Below, piece after piece: positions 53,408-61,439 of a DNA stretch of 64,000 nucleotides (position 1 is its first letter; the number at the start of each line of letters is the position of its first letter). Source of the stretch: JAVVHH01 sp965199665 (GTDB taxonomy: Bacteria; Pseudomonadota; Alphaproteobacteria; Acetobacterales; Acetobacteraceae); NCBI GenBank assembly GCA_965199665.1, contig OZ241208.1:2976001-3040000 (forward strand). Reading direction: 5' to 3'. Both the position numbers and the translations under genes were made by a program. The notes under the pieces were generated by a model. It was not told the origin of the DNA. It made no database searches and saw only the letters and a list, made by a program, of their open reading frames with translations.

Positions 53408-55603
53408 CTAGACCCCGATCGCCTGCTTCACCCGCTCCGCGCCCAGCGGGAGCTCCCGCATCCGCACCCCGGTCGCCGCGGCCACCGCATTGGCGATCGC
53501 CGCCGCCGTCGGCCCCTGCGCCGCCTCCCCGGTGCCCAGGAACGGCATCCCGGGCCGCTCGATCACATGGACGTCCACGCTGTCCGGCACCGCCTCGAAC
53601 CGCAGGATCGGATACCCGCCCCAATCCCGGCTCGTGATCCCCTCCGGCCCCCACGTCACCTGCTCCAGCAGCGTCCAGCTCGCCGACTGCACCACCCCGC
53701 CGCCGATCTGGTTCCGGATCCCGTCCGCGTTCACCACCTGCCCGCTATCCACCGCCGCATGCGCCCGCACGACCCGCACCGCCCCCGTCTCGTGCTCGAC
53801 CGAGACCTCCAGCGCCACCGCGCAATACGCCCCCAGATTCTTGTAGCGCGCGAACCCGAACCCCTGCCCATGCCCCGCCGGCAGCGCCTGCCCCCACCCG
53901 AACCGCGCCGCCGCCAGCTCGATCACCGCCCGGCCCCGCGGGTCCGACAGGTGCCGCAACCGGAACTGCACCGGGTCCGCCCCGGCCGCCGCCGCCAGCT
54001 CGTCCATGAAGCTCTCGATCGCGAACACGTTGGTGAACGCCCCCAACCCCCGCATCGCCGACACCCGCAGCGGCATTTCCGGAACGAAGTGCGACACCAC
54101 CCGCGCCGTCGGCAGGTCGTACAGCGGGATCCCGTTCCGATCCCCCCCGCCCTCCGGCTGCGGGATCGGCTGTGGCGGCGACGGCTGCAGCGGCTCCGCC
54201 AGGAACCAGCTCGGCATCAACCGCCCGCCATTGCCCGGCCGCATGTTGTGCGTATTGCTCCACATCGCGTAGCGCCAGTCCACGATCCGCCCCGCCGCAT
54301 CCAGCGACGCCGACGCCTCCGCCACCATCGCCGGGCTGAACGGCTCCCACTGGTTCTCCTGCTCGCGCATCCACTGCACCCGCACCGGCCGCCCCGGCAC
54401 CGCCCGCGCCATCAGCGCCGCATCCGCCGCCGCATCGTCCGCCCCGTTATGCCCGTAGCAGCCGGACCCCTCGACGTGCACGCACCGCACCGCATCGGCC
54501 GGCAGCCGCAGCAGCTCCGCCAGCGCCGCCCGGTCCGGATAAACCCCCTGCGTGTGCGTCCACACCGTCATCGTGCCGTCCGCCCACTGCGCCACCGCGC
54601 AGGCCGGGCCGATCGACCCATGCATCCCATACGGCCGACGATACGTCGCCTGCAGCGTCCGCACCCCCGGCTCGCCGGTGCCCTGCCGATCGAGGATCAC
54701 GGTGTCCTGCGCCGGCAGGCCCTGGATCGTATCGAAGATCGTCGCCGCCTCCGGCAACCGCCGCCCCTCGCTCCACCGCGCCGCCGCGGCCAGCGCCCGC
54801 ATCGCCACGATCGCCTGCCACTCCCCCGCCGCGATCACCCCGAGGTAGCTGCCGTCCCGCACCACCGCCAGCACGCCCGGCATCGCCTCCACCGCCGACG
54901 CGTCGAGCGACAGGAGCGTCGCCCCATACCGCGGCGGCCGCACCGCCCGCCCATGCACGGTCCCCGGCAAGCTGAGGTCCTGCACGTACGCCGCCCCGCC
55001 CGACACCTTGGCCGGGATGTCCACCCGCTCGAACGGGTGCCCCATCACCGTGTAATCCGCCGGCGCCTTCAGCGGCACGTCGGCCGGCACCGTCACCTCC
55101 GCCGGCAGCGACTGCACCAGCGCGCCATACGGCAAGCTCCGCCCATCCGCCGCCATGACCCGGCCATCCGCCGTCCGCAGCCCGGCCGCCGCCACCCCCC
55201 ACTGCGCCGCCGCCTGGGCCACCAGCGCCGTCCGCAACGCCGCCGTCGCATGCAGGATCGCCGTGCCGCTATCCTGCATGGAGTGGCTGCCCGCCGTGTA
55301 TCCCTCGTCCGGCGTCCGACCCGTATCGGCCGTCACCAGCGTGATCGACCCCGGCGCCACGTCCAACTGCTCCGCCGCCACCTGCAGCAGCGCGGTCCGG
55401 ATCCCCTGCCCCAGCTCCGCCTTGCCGGTGAACACTGTCACCGCCCCGTCCGGCCCGACCTGCACCCACGCCGATACCCGGGGCTCTTTCGCCAGGCTCC
55501 CCGGCAACCCCGGCCCCGCCGCCGCCGCCGCCCCGCCCATGGCGAACCGCGCCACCAGCGCCCCACCGGCCCCCAGCACCAGCCGCCGCGACAACGCCAT
55601 CAT
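53408..55603 (-). CDS. Molybdopterin large subunit of a membrane-bound aldehyde/isoquinoline-type dehydrogenase
   Basis: 731 aa. The N-terminus LSRRLVLGAGGALVARFAMG is a Tat-like signal. Xanthine-oxidase-family features: VTVFTGKAELGQGIRTALLQ, DEGYTAGSHSMQDSG, SGCYGHNGADDAAADAAL, VSAMRGLGAFTNVFAIESFMDE and GTGEAAQGPTAAAIANA with the active-site Glu. Like isoquinoline 1-oxidoreductase beta subunit and the large subunit of acetic-acid-bacterial aldehyde dehydrogenase. It oxidises an aldehyde or N-heterocycle in the periplasm and passes electrons to the [2Fe-2S] and cytochrome subunits encoded just upstream, with ATGA overlaps. Confidence 0.85.
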   Translation of the reverse strand: MMALSRRLVLGAGGALVARFAMGGAAAAAGPGLPGSLAKEPRVSAWVQVGPDGAVTVFTGKAELGQGIRTALLQVAAEQLDVAPGSITLVTADTGRTPDEGYTAGSHSMQDSGTAILHATAALRTALVAQAAAQWGVAAAGLRTADGRVMAADGRSLPYGALVQSLPAEVTVPADVPLKAPADYTVMGHPFERVDIPAKVSGGAAYVQDLSLPGTVHGRAVRPPRYGATLLSLDASAVEAMPGVLAVVRDGSYLGVIAAGEWQAIVAMRALAAAARWSEGRRLPEAATIFDTIQGLPAQDTVILDRQGTGEPGVRTLQATYRRPYGMHGSIGPACAVAQWADGTMTVWTHTQGVYPDRAALAELLRLPADAVRCVHVEGSGCYGHNGADDAAADAALMARAVPGRPVRVQWMREQENQWEPFSPAMVAEASASLDAAGRIVDWRYAMWSNTHNMRPGNGGRLMPSWFLAEPLQPSPPQPIPQPEGGGDRNGIPLYDLPTARVVSHFVPEMPLRVSAMRGLGAFTNVFAIESFMDELAAAAGADPVQFRLRHLSDPRGRAVIELAAARFGWGQALPAGHGQGFGFARYKNLGAYCAVALEVSVEHETGAVRVVRAHAAVDSGQVVNADGIRNQIGGGVVQSASWTLLEQVTWGPEGITSRDWGGYPILRFEAVPDSVDVHVIERPGMPFLGTGEAAQGPTAAAIANAVAAATGVRMRELPLGAERVKQAIGV

Positions 55604-56076
55604 CGCGCCGCGCTCGCCTGCTGGAACGCCGCCGCCGCCCGCCGCACCGCCGCCAGGATCCGCAGGTGCGTCCCGCAACGGCACAGATTGGGCTGCAGCT
55701 GCGCCCGGATCTCCGCCTCCGTCGGCCGCGGGTTGCGCTCCAGCAACGCCTGCGCCTGCATCACCATGCCCGCGATGCAGTAGCCGCACTGCGCCGCCTG
55801 CTCGTCGATGAACGCCTGCTGCACCGGCCCCGGCCGCCCCGCCGACCCCAATCCCTCGACCGTCCGCACCGCCCGCGCCCCCACCGCCGCCAGCGGCACC
55901 ACGCAGGACGGCACCGCCCGCCCCTCCAGCATCACCGTGCACGAGCCGCATTGCCCGAGCCCGCACCCATACTTCGCCCCGTGCAGCCCCAACTCGTCCC
56001 GCAGCACGTAGAGCAGCGGCATCGACGGATCGACCGCCAGCGCATGCACCTGCCCGTTCACCGTGAGCTTGATCAT
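55600..56076 (-). CDS. [2Fe-2S] small subunit of the same dehydrogenase
   Basis: 158 aa. First cluster CGLGQCGSCTVMLEG plus an upstream plant-ferredoxin-like strand (KLTVNGQVHALAVDPSMPLL); second cluster QCGYCIAGMVMQAQALL and NLCRCGTHLRI. Family length is normal. It passes electrons from the molybdenum site to the cytochrome. ATGA overlaps on both sides fix the start and show an operon cytochrome, small, large. Confidence 0.92.
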   Translation of the reverse strand: MIKLTVNGQVHALAVDPSMPLLYVLRDELGLHGAKYGCGLGQCGSCTVMLEGRAVPSCVVPLAAVGARAVRTVEGLGSAGRPGPVQQAFIDEQAAQCGYCIAGMVMQAQALLERNPRPTEAEIRAQLQPNLCRCGTHLRILAAVRRAAAAFQQASAAR

Positions 56077-57383
56077 GACCCGCTCTCCCGCCGTATCGTC
56101 GAGGCCGTCTCCGCCAACCCCGTCCAGCCCGGCAACCCGGTGAACCGCGCCCGCAAATACCCCAACACCGCCCCGATCTGCCCGTCCGTCAGCGTTGCCG
56201 CATAGCCCGGCATCCACGGCCCCCGCCGACCCGGCGCCGGCTTCAGCCCATACAACACCGTGTTGATCGCATTGCGCGCCGACCCCGCCGTCACCGAACT
56301 GCCCAGCGCCAGCGACGGCCGCCCGTCCAGCATCATCGGCGCTCCCGCCCCGTGGCACTGCGCGCACGCCCCCGCGAAAATCGCCGCCCCTTCGGTGGCC
56401 GCCAGCTCGGCCGGCGGCGGCCCCATCGCCTGCACCCGCGCCAGCACCGCCGCTTCCCGGTCGCCGCCTCCCGTCGCGTCCCCGCCGGTCAACGACGCCA
56501 CGTACGCCGCCATCGCCCGCACGTCGGCCGCCGGCACGGTCGTCAGGTTGTGCGACACCGCATGCATCGGCCCCGCCGCCGCCGCGTGCCCGTCATCGAT
56601 CCCGTGCCGCAGGTAGTTGAACAGCGCATCCGCCGTCCACGGGATCGCGGCCGGCGACGACGCCGCCGTCAGCCCCGGCGCGTCCCACCCATCCGCCTGC
56701 CCGCCCGTATAGGCCCGGTCCCGCTGCTCCGCCCCCAGCGCGTTCCGCGGCGTGTGGCATGCGCCGCAATGCCCCAGGCTCTCCACCAGGTACCAACCGT
56801 GATTCCATTCGGCGCTCCGCCCCGGCTCGGCCGCCACCGTCCCCCGGTCGAGGAACAGCAGGTTCCACCCCGCCATCAACGGCCGGATCCCGAACGGGAA
56901 TGGCAACCGTGTCGGGGTCACGGCCGCCCGCACCGGCGCCCGCGTCATCACGAACGCATACAGCGCCCGCAGATCGGCATCCGTCGCGTGCGTGTAATGA
57001 TTGTACGGGAATGCCGGATACAGGAACCGCCCCTCCCGATCCACGCCGTCCCGCATCGAGCGCACGAACGCCGCCTCCGACCACCCGCCGATCCCGGTTT
57101 CCCGGTCCGGCGTGATGTTGCTGGCATACACCGCCCCGAACGGCGTCTGCACCGCCCGCCCGCCCGCATACGCCCCGCCGGGCCCGGCATGGCACACCGC
57201 GCAATCGCCCAGCGTCGCCACCCGCGACCCGGCCTCCACCGCGGCCCGCTCGAACGGCCCCGCCGCCGCCACCGGCGCCATCGCCGGCCGCCACATCAGC
57301 GCCGCCGCCGCGACCGCCCCCACCAGCACCAGCCCGCCCAACGCCGCGAGCAGGGCGCCCCGCCGGGTCCGTACCGCCGTCAA
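56073..57383 (-). CDS. Triheme cytochrome c subunit of the dehydrogenase
   Basis: 436 aa. Three heme motifs CAVCH, CGACH and CAQCH, spaced as in the cytochrome subunits of alcohol and aldehyde dehydrogenases of acetic acid bacteria. The N-terminal helix ALLAALGGLVLVGAVAAAAL is an uncleaved anchor or signal. The best start is a TTG: GGAGG lies four bases upstream, and the TTGA overlaps the stop of the upstream small gene. It carries electrons to ubiquinone. Confidence 0.88.
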   Translation of the reverse strand: MTAVRTRRGALLAALGGLVLVGAVAAAALMWRPAMAPVAAAGPFERAAVEAGSRVATLGDCAVCHAGPGGAYAGGRAVQTPFGAVYASNITPDRETGIGGWSEAAFVRSMRDGVDREGRFLYPAFPYNHYTHATDADLRALYAFVMTRAPVRAAVTPTRLPFPFGIRPLMAGWNLLFLDRGTVAAEPGRSAEWNHGWYLVESLGHCGACHTPRNALGAEQRDRAYTGGQADGWDAPGLTAASSPAAIPWTADALFNYLRHGIDDGHAAAAGPMHAVSHNLTTVPAADVRAMAAYVASLTGGDATGGGDREAAVLARVQAMGPPPAELAATEGAAIFAGACAQCHGAGAPMMLDGRPSLALGSSVTAGSARNAINTVLYGLKPAPGRRGPWMPGYAATLTDGQIGAVLGYLRARFTGLPGWTGLAETASTIRRESGS

Positions 57384-57640
57384 AAATCCTCCGGCGACAG
57401 CAGCGCCATCATCCCGGCGCACCGCGTGTGCCACTCTGCCTCCCGCTCATGGTTCTTCGGGAACCGCGACCGCCGCGACTGCACCATCGCCTGCTGCGCC
57501 TGCCCCTCATGCCAGTGCTGCGCCGCCGCCACCGCCGCGTCCCACCCGAGCTGGAACCCCGCCTTCTCCGAGCCCGCCTTCTCCGCGCCCGCCTTCTCCG
57601 AGCCCGTCTTCTCCGCGCCCCTCTTTTTCGCGTCCGTCAC
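57380..57640 (-). CDS. Small protein with (A/S)EKAG pentapeptide repeats
   Basis: 86 aa from a GTG with GAGGAGG five bases upstream. Residues about 9-28 are four pentapeptides (AEKTG, SEKAG, AEKAG, SEKAG) from a 15-bp tandem repeat. The remainder (FQLGWDAAVAAAQHWHEGQA) looks helical and ends LLSPEDF. No family recognised. Its stop overlaps the cytochrome c start, so it is the first gene of that operon. The divergent Hsp70-like gene starts 85 bp away. Confidence 0.65.
   Translation of the reverse strand: MTDAKKRGAEKTGSEKAGAEKAGSEKAGFQLGWDAAVAAAQHWHEGQAQQAMVQSRRSRFPKNHEREAEWHTRCAGMMALLSPEDF
57561..57620 (-). repeat. 15-bp tandem repeat, four units
   Basis: Units at 57561-57575, 57576-57590, 57591-57605 and 57606-57620 (plus-strand form GCCTTCTCCGAGCCC, alternating with CGCCC endings). 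In frame, so copy number can change without a frameshift. Confidence 0.85.
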
Positions 57641-57725
57641 CCGGTCCTCCTCGATCGGTACCATCCTCGATTGACCACGCCCCCGCCGAAACCCTAAACG
57701 CGCCGTCCCACGCGGAGGTGAACCG

Positions 57726-59030
57726 ATGAAGGCTGTGCTCGGTATCGATTTCGGCACCACCAACAGCGTCGTCGCCGCCCTCGACCCCGCCACCGGCGAC
57801 ACCCGCACCGTCCGCTTCCCCGCCGCCGGCCCGCCGGACATCGCCGGCAGCGACACCTTCCGCAGCGTCCTCTGCTTTTCCCAGCGCACCAGCGGCGGCC
57901 GCATCCACCGGCAGCACGCCGCCGGCCCCGCCGCCATCGCCGCCTACCTCGACGACCCCCTCGAAAGCCGGCTCGTCATGTCGCCCAAGACCTACCTCGC
58001 CAGCCCGGGCTTCACCTCCACCAACCTCCTCGGCGAGATCTGGACCCTCGAGCGCCTCGTCGGCCTCTTCCTGCGCGAACTCTTCGCCGCCAGCGAACTC
58101 GACCCGGCCGGCCTCCACGTCGTCGCCGGCCGCCCCATCCGCTTCGCCGGCGACAACGCCGACGACGCTCTCGGCGAACGCCGCCTCCGCGCCGCCTTCG
58201 CCGAGGCCGGCCTCCCCGACATCGATGTCGCCCTCGAGCCCGAAGGCGCCGGCTACCGCTTCACCCGCTCGCTCGACGCCGCCGCCACCGTCCTCATCGG
58301 CGATTTCGGCGGCGGCACCAGCGACTTCTCCATCCTCCGCTTCACCCCCGGCACCGCCGGCGCACCCGGCACCCTCGCCCCGCTCGGCCGCGCCGGCATC
58401 GGCATCGCCGGCGACGCCTTCGACGCCCGCATCATGGAGCACGTCGTCGCCCCCCTGCTCGGCAAGGGCACCCAATACAAGCCCTGGAACACCGCCCTGC
58501 CCGTCCCCGCCGAATGGTACTCCGCCTTCGCCCGCTGGCATCGCCTCTCCATGATGCGCACCCCCCGCATGCTGCGCGACATCGCCGACGTCCGCCGCAC
58601 CGCCGAGCACCCCGACCGCCTCGACGCCCTGCTCGGCCTGATCGAGGACGAGCAAGGCTACGCCCTCTACCGCGCCGTTTCGGACGCCAAGGCAGCCCTC
58701 TCCGGCGCCGACGCCACGACCCTGCGCTTCGTCCACGGCAAGCTGGTGCTGGACCGCCCGATCGAGCGCGCCGAATTCGAGCGCTGGATCGCCCCCGACC
58801 TCGCCCGCCTCGGCGCCACGATCGACGCCGCCTTGGCCGACGCCGGCCTGCCCGCCGACGCCATCGACCGCGTCTTCCTCACCGGCGGCACCGCCTTCGT
58901 CCCCGCCGTCCGCGCCCTCTTCGCCACCCGCTTCGGCCCCGACCGCCTCTCCGGCGGCGGCGAATTCGTCTCCGTCGCCGAAGGCCTCACCCTCCTCGGC
59001 GCCGAACGCCTCACCCACCCCCTAACCTAA
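57726..59030 (+). CDS. Hsp70-family ATPase, YegD-like, without substrate-binding domain
   Basis: 434 aa. Actin-like ATPase motifs: LGIDFGTTNSVVAALD (phosphate 1), VLIGDFGGGTSDFSILRF (phosphate 2) and FLTGGTAFVPAVRAL (adenosine). The protein stops after the nucleotide-binding domain; the beta-sandwich peptide-binding domain of DnaK is absent. E. coli YegD has the same build. Substrate and partner unknown. Divergent from the EKAG-repeat gene. Confidence 0.87.
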   Translation: MKAVLGIDFGTTNSVVAALDPATGDTRTVRFPAAGPPDIAGSDTFRSVLCFSQRTSGGRIHRQHAAGPAAIAAYLDDPLESRLVMSPKTYLASPGFTSTNLLGEIWTLERLVGLFLRELFAASELDPAGLHVVAGRPIRFAGDNADDALGERRLRAAFAEAGLPDIDVALEPEGAGYRFTRSLDAAATVLIGDFGGGTSDFSILRFTPGTAGAPGTLAPLGRAGIGIAGDAFDARIMEHVVAPLLGKGTQYKPWNTALPVPAEWYSAFARWHRLSMMRTPRMLRDIADVRRTAEHPDRLDALLGLIEDEQGYALYRAVSDAKAALSGADATTLRFVHGKLVLDRPIERAEFERWIAPDLARLGATIDAALADAGLPADAIDRVFLTGGTAFVPAVRALFATRFGPDRLSGGGEFVSVAEGLTLLGAERLTHPLT

Positions 59031-59054
59031 GGCGATACGGTAGTCGCCAAACCC
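59031..59054 (+). repeat. Direct repeat, left copy
   Basis: Begins GGCGATACGG and ends CGCCAAACCC, directly behind the Hsp70-like stop codon. GGCGA and TCGCC inside it can also form a short hairpin. The right copy differs at three positions. Confidence 0.55.
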
Positions 59055-59079
59055 TGACGTCAATGAGAGTTCGATCACG

Positions 59080-59238
59080 TTACTTGTTCCGGCGCTGAAT
59101 GCGAAGTTCTCGGAATTTGCTCCAAAACGAGTCCATGTCTATCTGGTACCCGGCCCGAGGAAGCCACTGCCATTTGACTTCCGCTCGCGCAACAGCGTCA
59201 ATAATGTCCAGCAGTAGAAGACTTGCCCATCTAAACAT
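59080..59238 (-). CDS. Small orphan reading frame in the IS scar
   Basis: 52 aa beginning MFRWASLLLLDIIDAV and ending KFRELRIQRRNK. AT-richer than the surroundings. Its ATG overlaps the end of the transposase fragment frame. Not recognised; may be the end of a foreign gene or chance. A TAA sits in frame upstream, so it is not a continuation of the transposase. Confidence 0.25.
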   Translation of the reverse strand: MFRWASLLLLDIIDAVARAEVKWQWLPRAGYQIDMDSFWSKFRELRIQRRNK

Positions 59239-59647
59239 CGTCGGCAGGCGTTTGGATGTCAGATTTTACGGGCGTGGCGCTCGTCTTCGGCCCCGCTCGC
59301 CAATCATGATACCCACTGTCGCTATACGCGAGGCGTGAGGCGGCTCTGAGACCATTTCCGGCGCCCGCATGGGGCTGACGTGGCGACAGATCCAGCGTCG
59401 GCCGCACCAGCCTCGATATCAGACATCGTATCGTCTGCACCGGGCTGCCCACGGTCACGCGGCTCTGCTTGCGGCAGGCATGACACTTGTAGAGGCCGGG
59501 CCGGGTTGCGGTGCCGCCCATCTTCTTCATGCGGTCAGTGCTGCCGCAGTGCGGGCAGGTTGCGCCGTTCGACCAAACGATGCTCTCCAGCTTCGCATAC
59601 GCGGCTTCTTCATCTTGAAAGAAGGGCTGGTTAGGGTCCAGACTCAA
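59231..59647 (-). pseudogene. IS1595-family transposase, N-terminal stump
   Basis: The first 66 codons read as the zinc-ribbon head of IS1595-type transposases: QDEEAAYAKLESIVWSNG, then CPHCGSTDRM and YKCHACRKQSRVTVG, with two CxxC pairs. After VTVG (near 59450) similarity ends; the following 72 residues are unrelated. The DDE domain is gone, so it cannot transpose. The frame opens with TTG in the stop of the VOC gene. Confidence 0.75.
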
Positions 59648-60012
59648 TTGGGCTCGTCGACCTCATGGGTCAGCACGTTGACGAGGTTGCCGAAGGGATC
59701 GCGGACGTAGAAGCGGCGGACGCCCCAGGGTTCCTGCTGTGGTCCATATTCAATGGGGAGCCCTGCTGCCTTAGCTCGGCCAAGCACGTCGTCGAGGTCA
59801 TCCACCTCGATCGAGAAATTGGGGACTGGAGTGCCCGAGCCTCCTTCGCTCGCGATGCTGATCTGCGGTGCGATCACGGCAGGTAAAGCTGCGAAGGTCA
59901 TGATCCAGCCGTGATCCATAACAATCTCGAGACCTAAAACTTCGCCGTAGAAGGTGCACGCGGCGTCAGGTTGGGGTGCCGCAATGTTCGCAATTATGCG
60001 TTTGACCGCCAT
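59644..60012 (-). CDS. VOC (glyoxalase/bleomycin-resistance fold) protein
   Basis: 122 aa, intact. ANIAAPQPDAACTFYGEVLG at the start, FSIEVDDLDDVLGRAKAAG in the middle and VRRFYVRDPFGNLVNVLTHE at the end give the two beta-alpha-beta-beta-beta modules, with Glu and His-type metal positions in the second half. May be a dioxygenase, isomerase or resistance protein; substrate unknown. Enclosed by transposase fragments, so probably acquired by transfer. GC lower than the genome average. Confidence 0.82.
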   Translation of the reverse strand: MAVKRIIANIAAPQPDAACTFYGEVLGLEIVMDHGWIMTFAALPAVIAPQISIASEGGSGTPVPNFSIEVDDLDDVLGRAKAAGLPIEYGPQQEPWGVRRFYVRDPFGNLVNVLTHEVDEPN

Positions 60013-60046
60013 TGCATCGTCCTAAATGAACCGTGTTCCGTCCAGA

Positions 60047-60232
60047 TCATAGCCAAAAGGCAATGGCAGTTGCGAGCGCTACGCCGGAAAGGAAGTTGGC
60101 GGCGAGCTTGTCGTAACGGGTGGCGACGCGGCGGAAGTCCTTGAGCCGGCAGAAGGCGTTCTCGATGAGGTGACGGCTGCGGTAGCGGTCCTCGTCGTAG
60201 CGGATGGCACGCTTGCGGTTGCGAGGCGAGGG
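60047..60232 (-). pseudogene. IS5-family transposase, C-terminal stump
   Basis: About 61 codons: AIRYDEDRYRSRHLIENAFC, then RLKDFRRVATRYDKLAANFL and a final FWL before TGA at 60047. The Y-x2-R-x3-E-x6-K pattern is the C-terminal signature of IS4/IS5-type DDE transposases. Everything upstream of about 60232 is lost, at the junction with the right direct repeat. Confidence 0.8.
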
Positions 60233-60240
60233 CTAGGTTA

Positions 60241-60264
60241 GGCGATAGGGTCGTTGCCAAACCC
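60241..60264 (+). repeat. Direct repeat, right copy
   Basis: Begins GGCGATAGGG and ends TGCCAAACCC; matches the copy at 59031 in 21 of 24 positions and in the same orientation. Confidence 0.55.
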
Positions 60265-60304
60265 ATCGTTGCGATGTCGGTTAGCTTCATCACCGGAGCA
60301 GTCT

Positions 60305-60337
60305 TCTTCTCCCCCCGGGAGAGGACCAGGGTGAGGG
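60305..60337 (+). repeat. Dispersed GC-rich repeat, copy B
   Basis: CCCCCCGGGAGAGGACCAGG followed by GTGAGGG; same orientation as copy A at 52855. Located in the gap before the hypothetical gene at 60398. Confidence 0.55.
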
Positions 60338-60397
60338 AACGCGAGTCCCCCATCCGCAATTCTTGACTCTCAACCCCGATAAGTTCCCTCTCCGTTC

Positions 60398-60976
60398 ATG
60401 CCCGACGACGACGCTCCCGCTTTCGACCGGCTCGACGAAGAGGCCTACCAGCGCGCCCTCGCGATCCTGCTCGACGTCGGCACCTCCATCGCCCGCGAGC
60501 TCAAGCAGGCCGACCCGGCCGTCTCCGTCGCCGCCCGAGCCGCCGCCTTCGACCGCGTTGCCCTCGCCATCCGCCGCACGATCATCCTGTCCCAGCACGT
60601 CGCCGCCTCGACCGTCGCCGCGGCCGCGGCCGCCGCCGAACGGGTCCGCCGCCGCAAGCACCTGCTCCGCACCGTCGAAGAGAAGATCGATCAGCTCGCC
60701 CCGCCCGAGCAGGCCCCCGAGCTCCGCCGCGAACTCCTCGAACGCCTCGACCAGCCCGAAACCGACGACGACCTCACCCACCTGCCGCCCCACAAGGTCC
60801 TCGCCATGATCTGCGCCGACCTCGGCCTGCAGGAATACGCCAACACCCCCATCCTCCGCCGCACCCCCGACGACATCGCCCTGCTCTGTGCCCAGGCCGC
60901 CGCCGCCGCCGGCTCCGGCCTCCCCCAATGGGCCGCCGCCGCCTTCTCCCCGCCACCCCGCCTCGCCGAGAACTAA
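60398..60976 (+). CDS. Hypothetical protein, mostly helical
   Basis: 192 aa, not recognised. Ala/Glu/Arg-rich helices make up most of it (EEAYQRALAILLDVGTSIAR, then VAASTVAAAAAAAERVRRRK); the second half holds PPHKVLAMICADLGLQEYA and RRTPDDIALLCAQAAAA, which look like short helix-turn-helix segments. No signal or membrane helix. The codon use is that of the host. Monocistronic, with a dispersed repeat upstream and another downstream. Confidence 0.6.
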   Translation: MPDDDAPAFDRLDEEAYQRALAILLDVGTSIARELKQADPAVSVAARAAAFDRVALAIRRTIILSQHVAASTVAAAAAAAERVRRRKHLLRTVEEKIDQLAPPEQAPELRRELLERLDQPETDDDLTHLPPHKVLAMICADLGLQEYANTPILRRTPDDIALLCAQAAAAAGSGLPQWAAAAFSPPPRLAEN

Positions 60977-61026
60977 CCCCCGCACCCCGGCAAGGCCCAC
61001 CCATCCCGCCGACGGCGCTACCCGCC

Positions 61027-61059
61027 CCTTCCCCTCCGGGAGAAGGCCAGTGTGAGGGG
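61027..61059 (+). repeat. Dispersed GC-rich repeat, copy C
   Basis: CTTCCCCTCCGGGAGAAGGC followed by CAGTGTGAGGGGC; a diverged copy of the elements at 52855 and 60305, same orientation, between two convergent genes. Confidence 0.5.
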
Positions 61060-61103
61060 CGCCCGAACTCCAACCTCACCACCCCGGGGCAGAAATCCCC
61101 CCG

Positions 61104-61439
61104 TCAGCCCCCAAGCCCCTCGAACCACTCCGCATACGGCGTCCGCCGCGCCATGCGCCGGTTCAGGTCCGGCGCCCCGTCCGTCCACCACACCGGCCCG
61201 CGCTCCCCCAGCGCCACCTTCGCCGCATCCACCCGCTGCCGCGCCGCCTCCCGCGCCACCGGGTCCCCCGCCCGCATCGCCGCCCCCTTCGCCCGCCGCG
61301 CCGCCATCAGCTCGCGCGTCAACGCCGCCCGCACCTCCGCCGGCAACGCCGGGTTCGTGCAGCGCCACAACCGCCCCCGCACGGCGAAATACCGCCCATC
61401 CGGCGTGACCGGCGGGCCCGGCCTATCAGCCGAACTCAG
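61104..61439 (-). CDS. Conserved hypothetical protein coupled to ureG, apparent CTG start
   Basis: About 111 aa. The body (TPDGRYFAVRGRLWRCTNPA, then GERGPVWWTDGAPDLNRRMA and RRTPYAEWF) resembles a small protein family seen in several alphaproteobacteria, from memory; function unknown. No ATG, GTG or TTG lies in frame between the ureG stop and the conserved part. A CTG at 61439 overlaps the ureG stop as CTGA, mirroring the ATGA junctions elsewhere, so translation probably restarts there. Confidence 0.65.
   Translation of the reverse strand: MSSADRPGPPVTPDGRYFAVRGRLWRCTNPALPAEVRAALTRELMAARRAKGAAMRAGDPVAREAARQRVDAAKVALGERGPVWWTDGAPDLNRRMARRTPYAEWFEGLGG

Larger units (their letters stand above)
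59031..60397. other. Insertion scar: IS fragments, a VOC gene and flanking direct repeats
   Basis: 1.37 kb of lower GC between the Hsp70-like gene and the hypothetical gene at 60398. It holds a 52-codon orphan frame, an IS1595-type transposase stump, a VOC gene and the tail of an IS5-type transposase. Imperfect 24-bp direct repeats (21 of 24 identical) lie at 59031-59054 and 60241-60264. A dispersed GC-rich repeat follows at 60305-60337. Confidence 0.65.

Noticed and set aside
53189..55783. 864-codon plus-strand frame opposite the molybdopterin subunit
   Set aside because: Arg/Pro/His-rich, without any domain pattern; the minus-strand genes account for the DNA.
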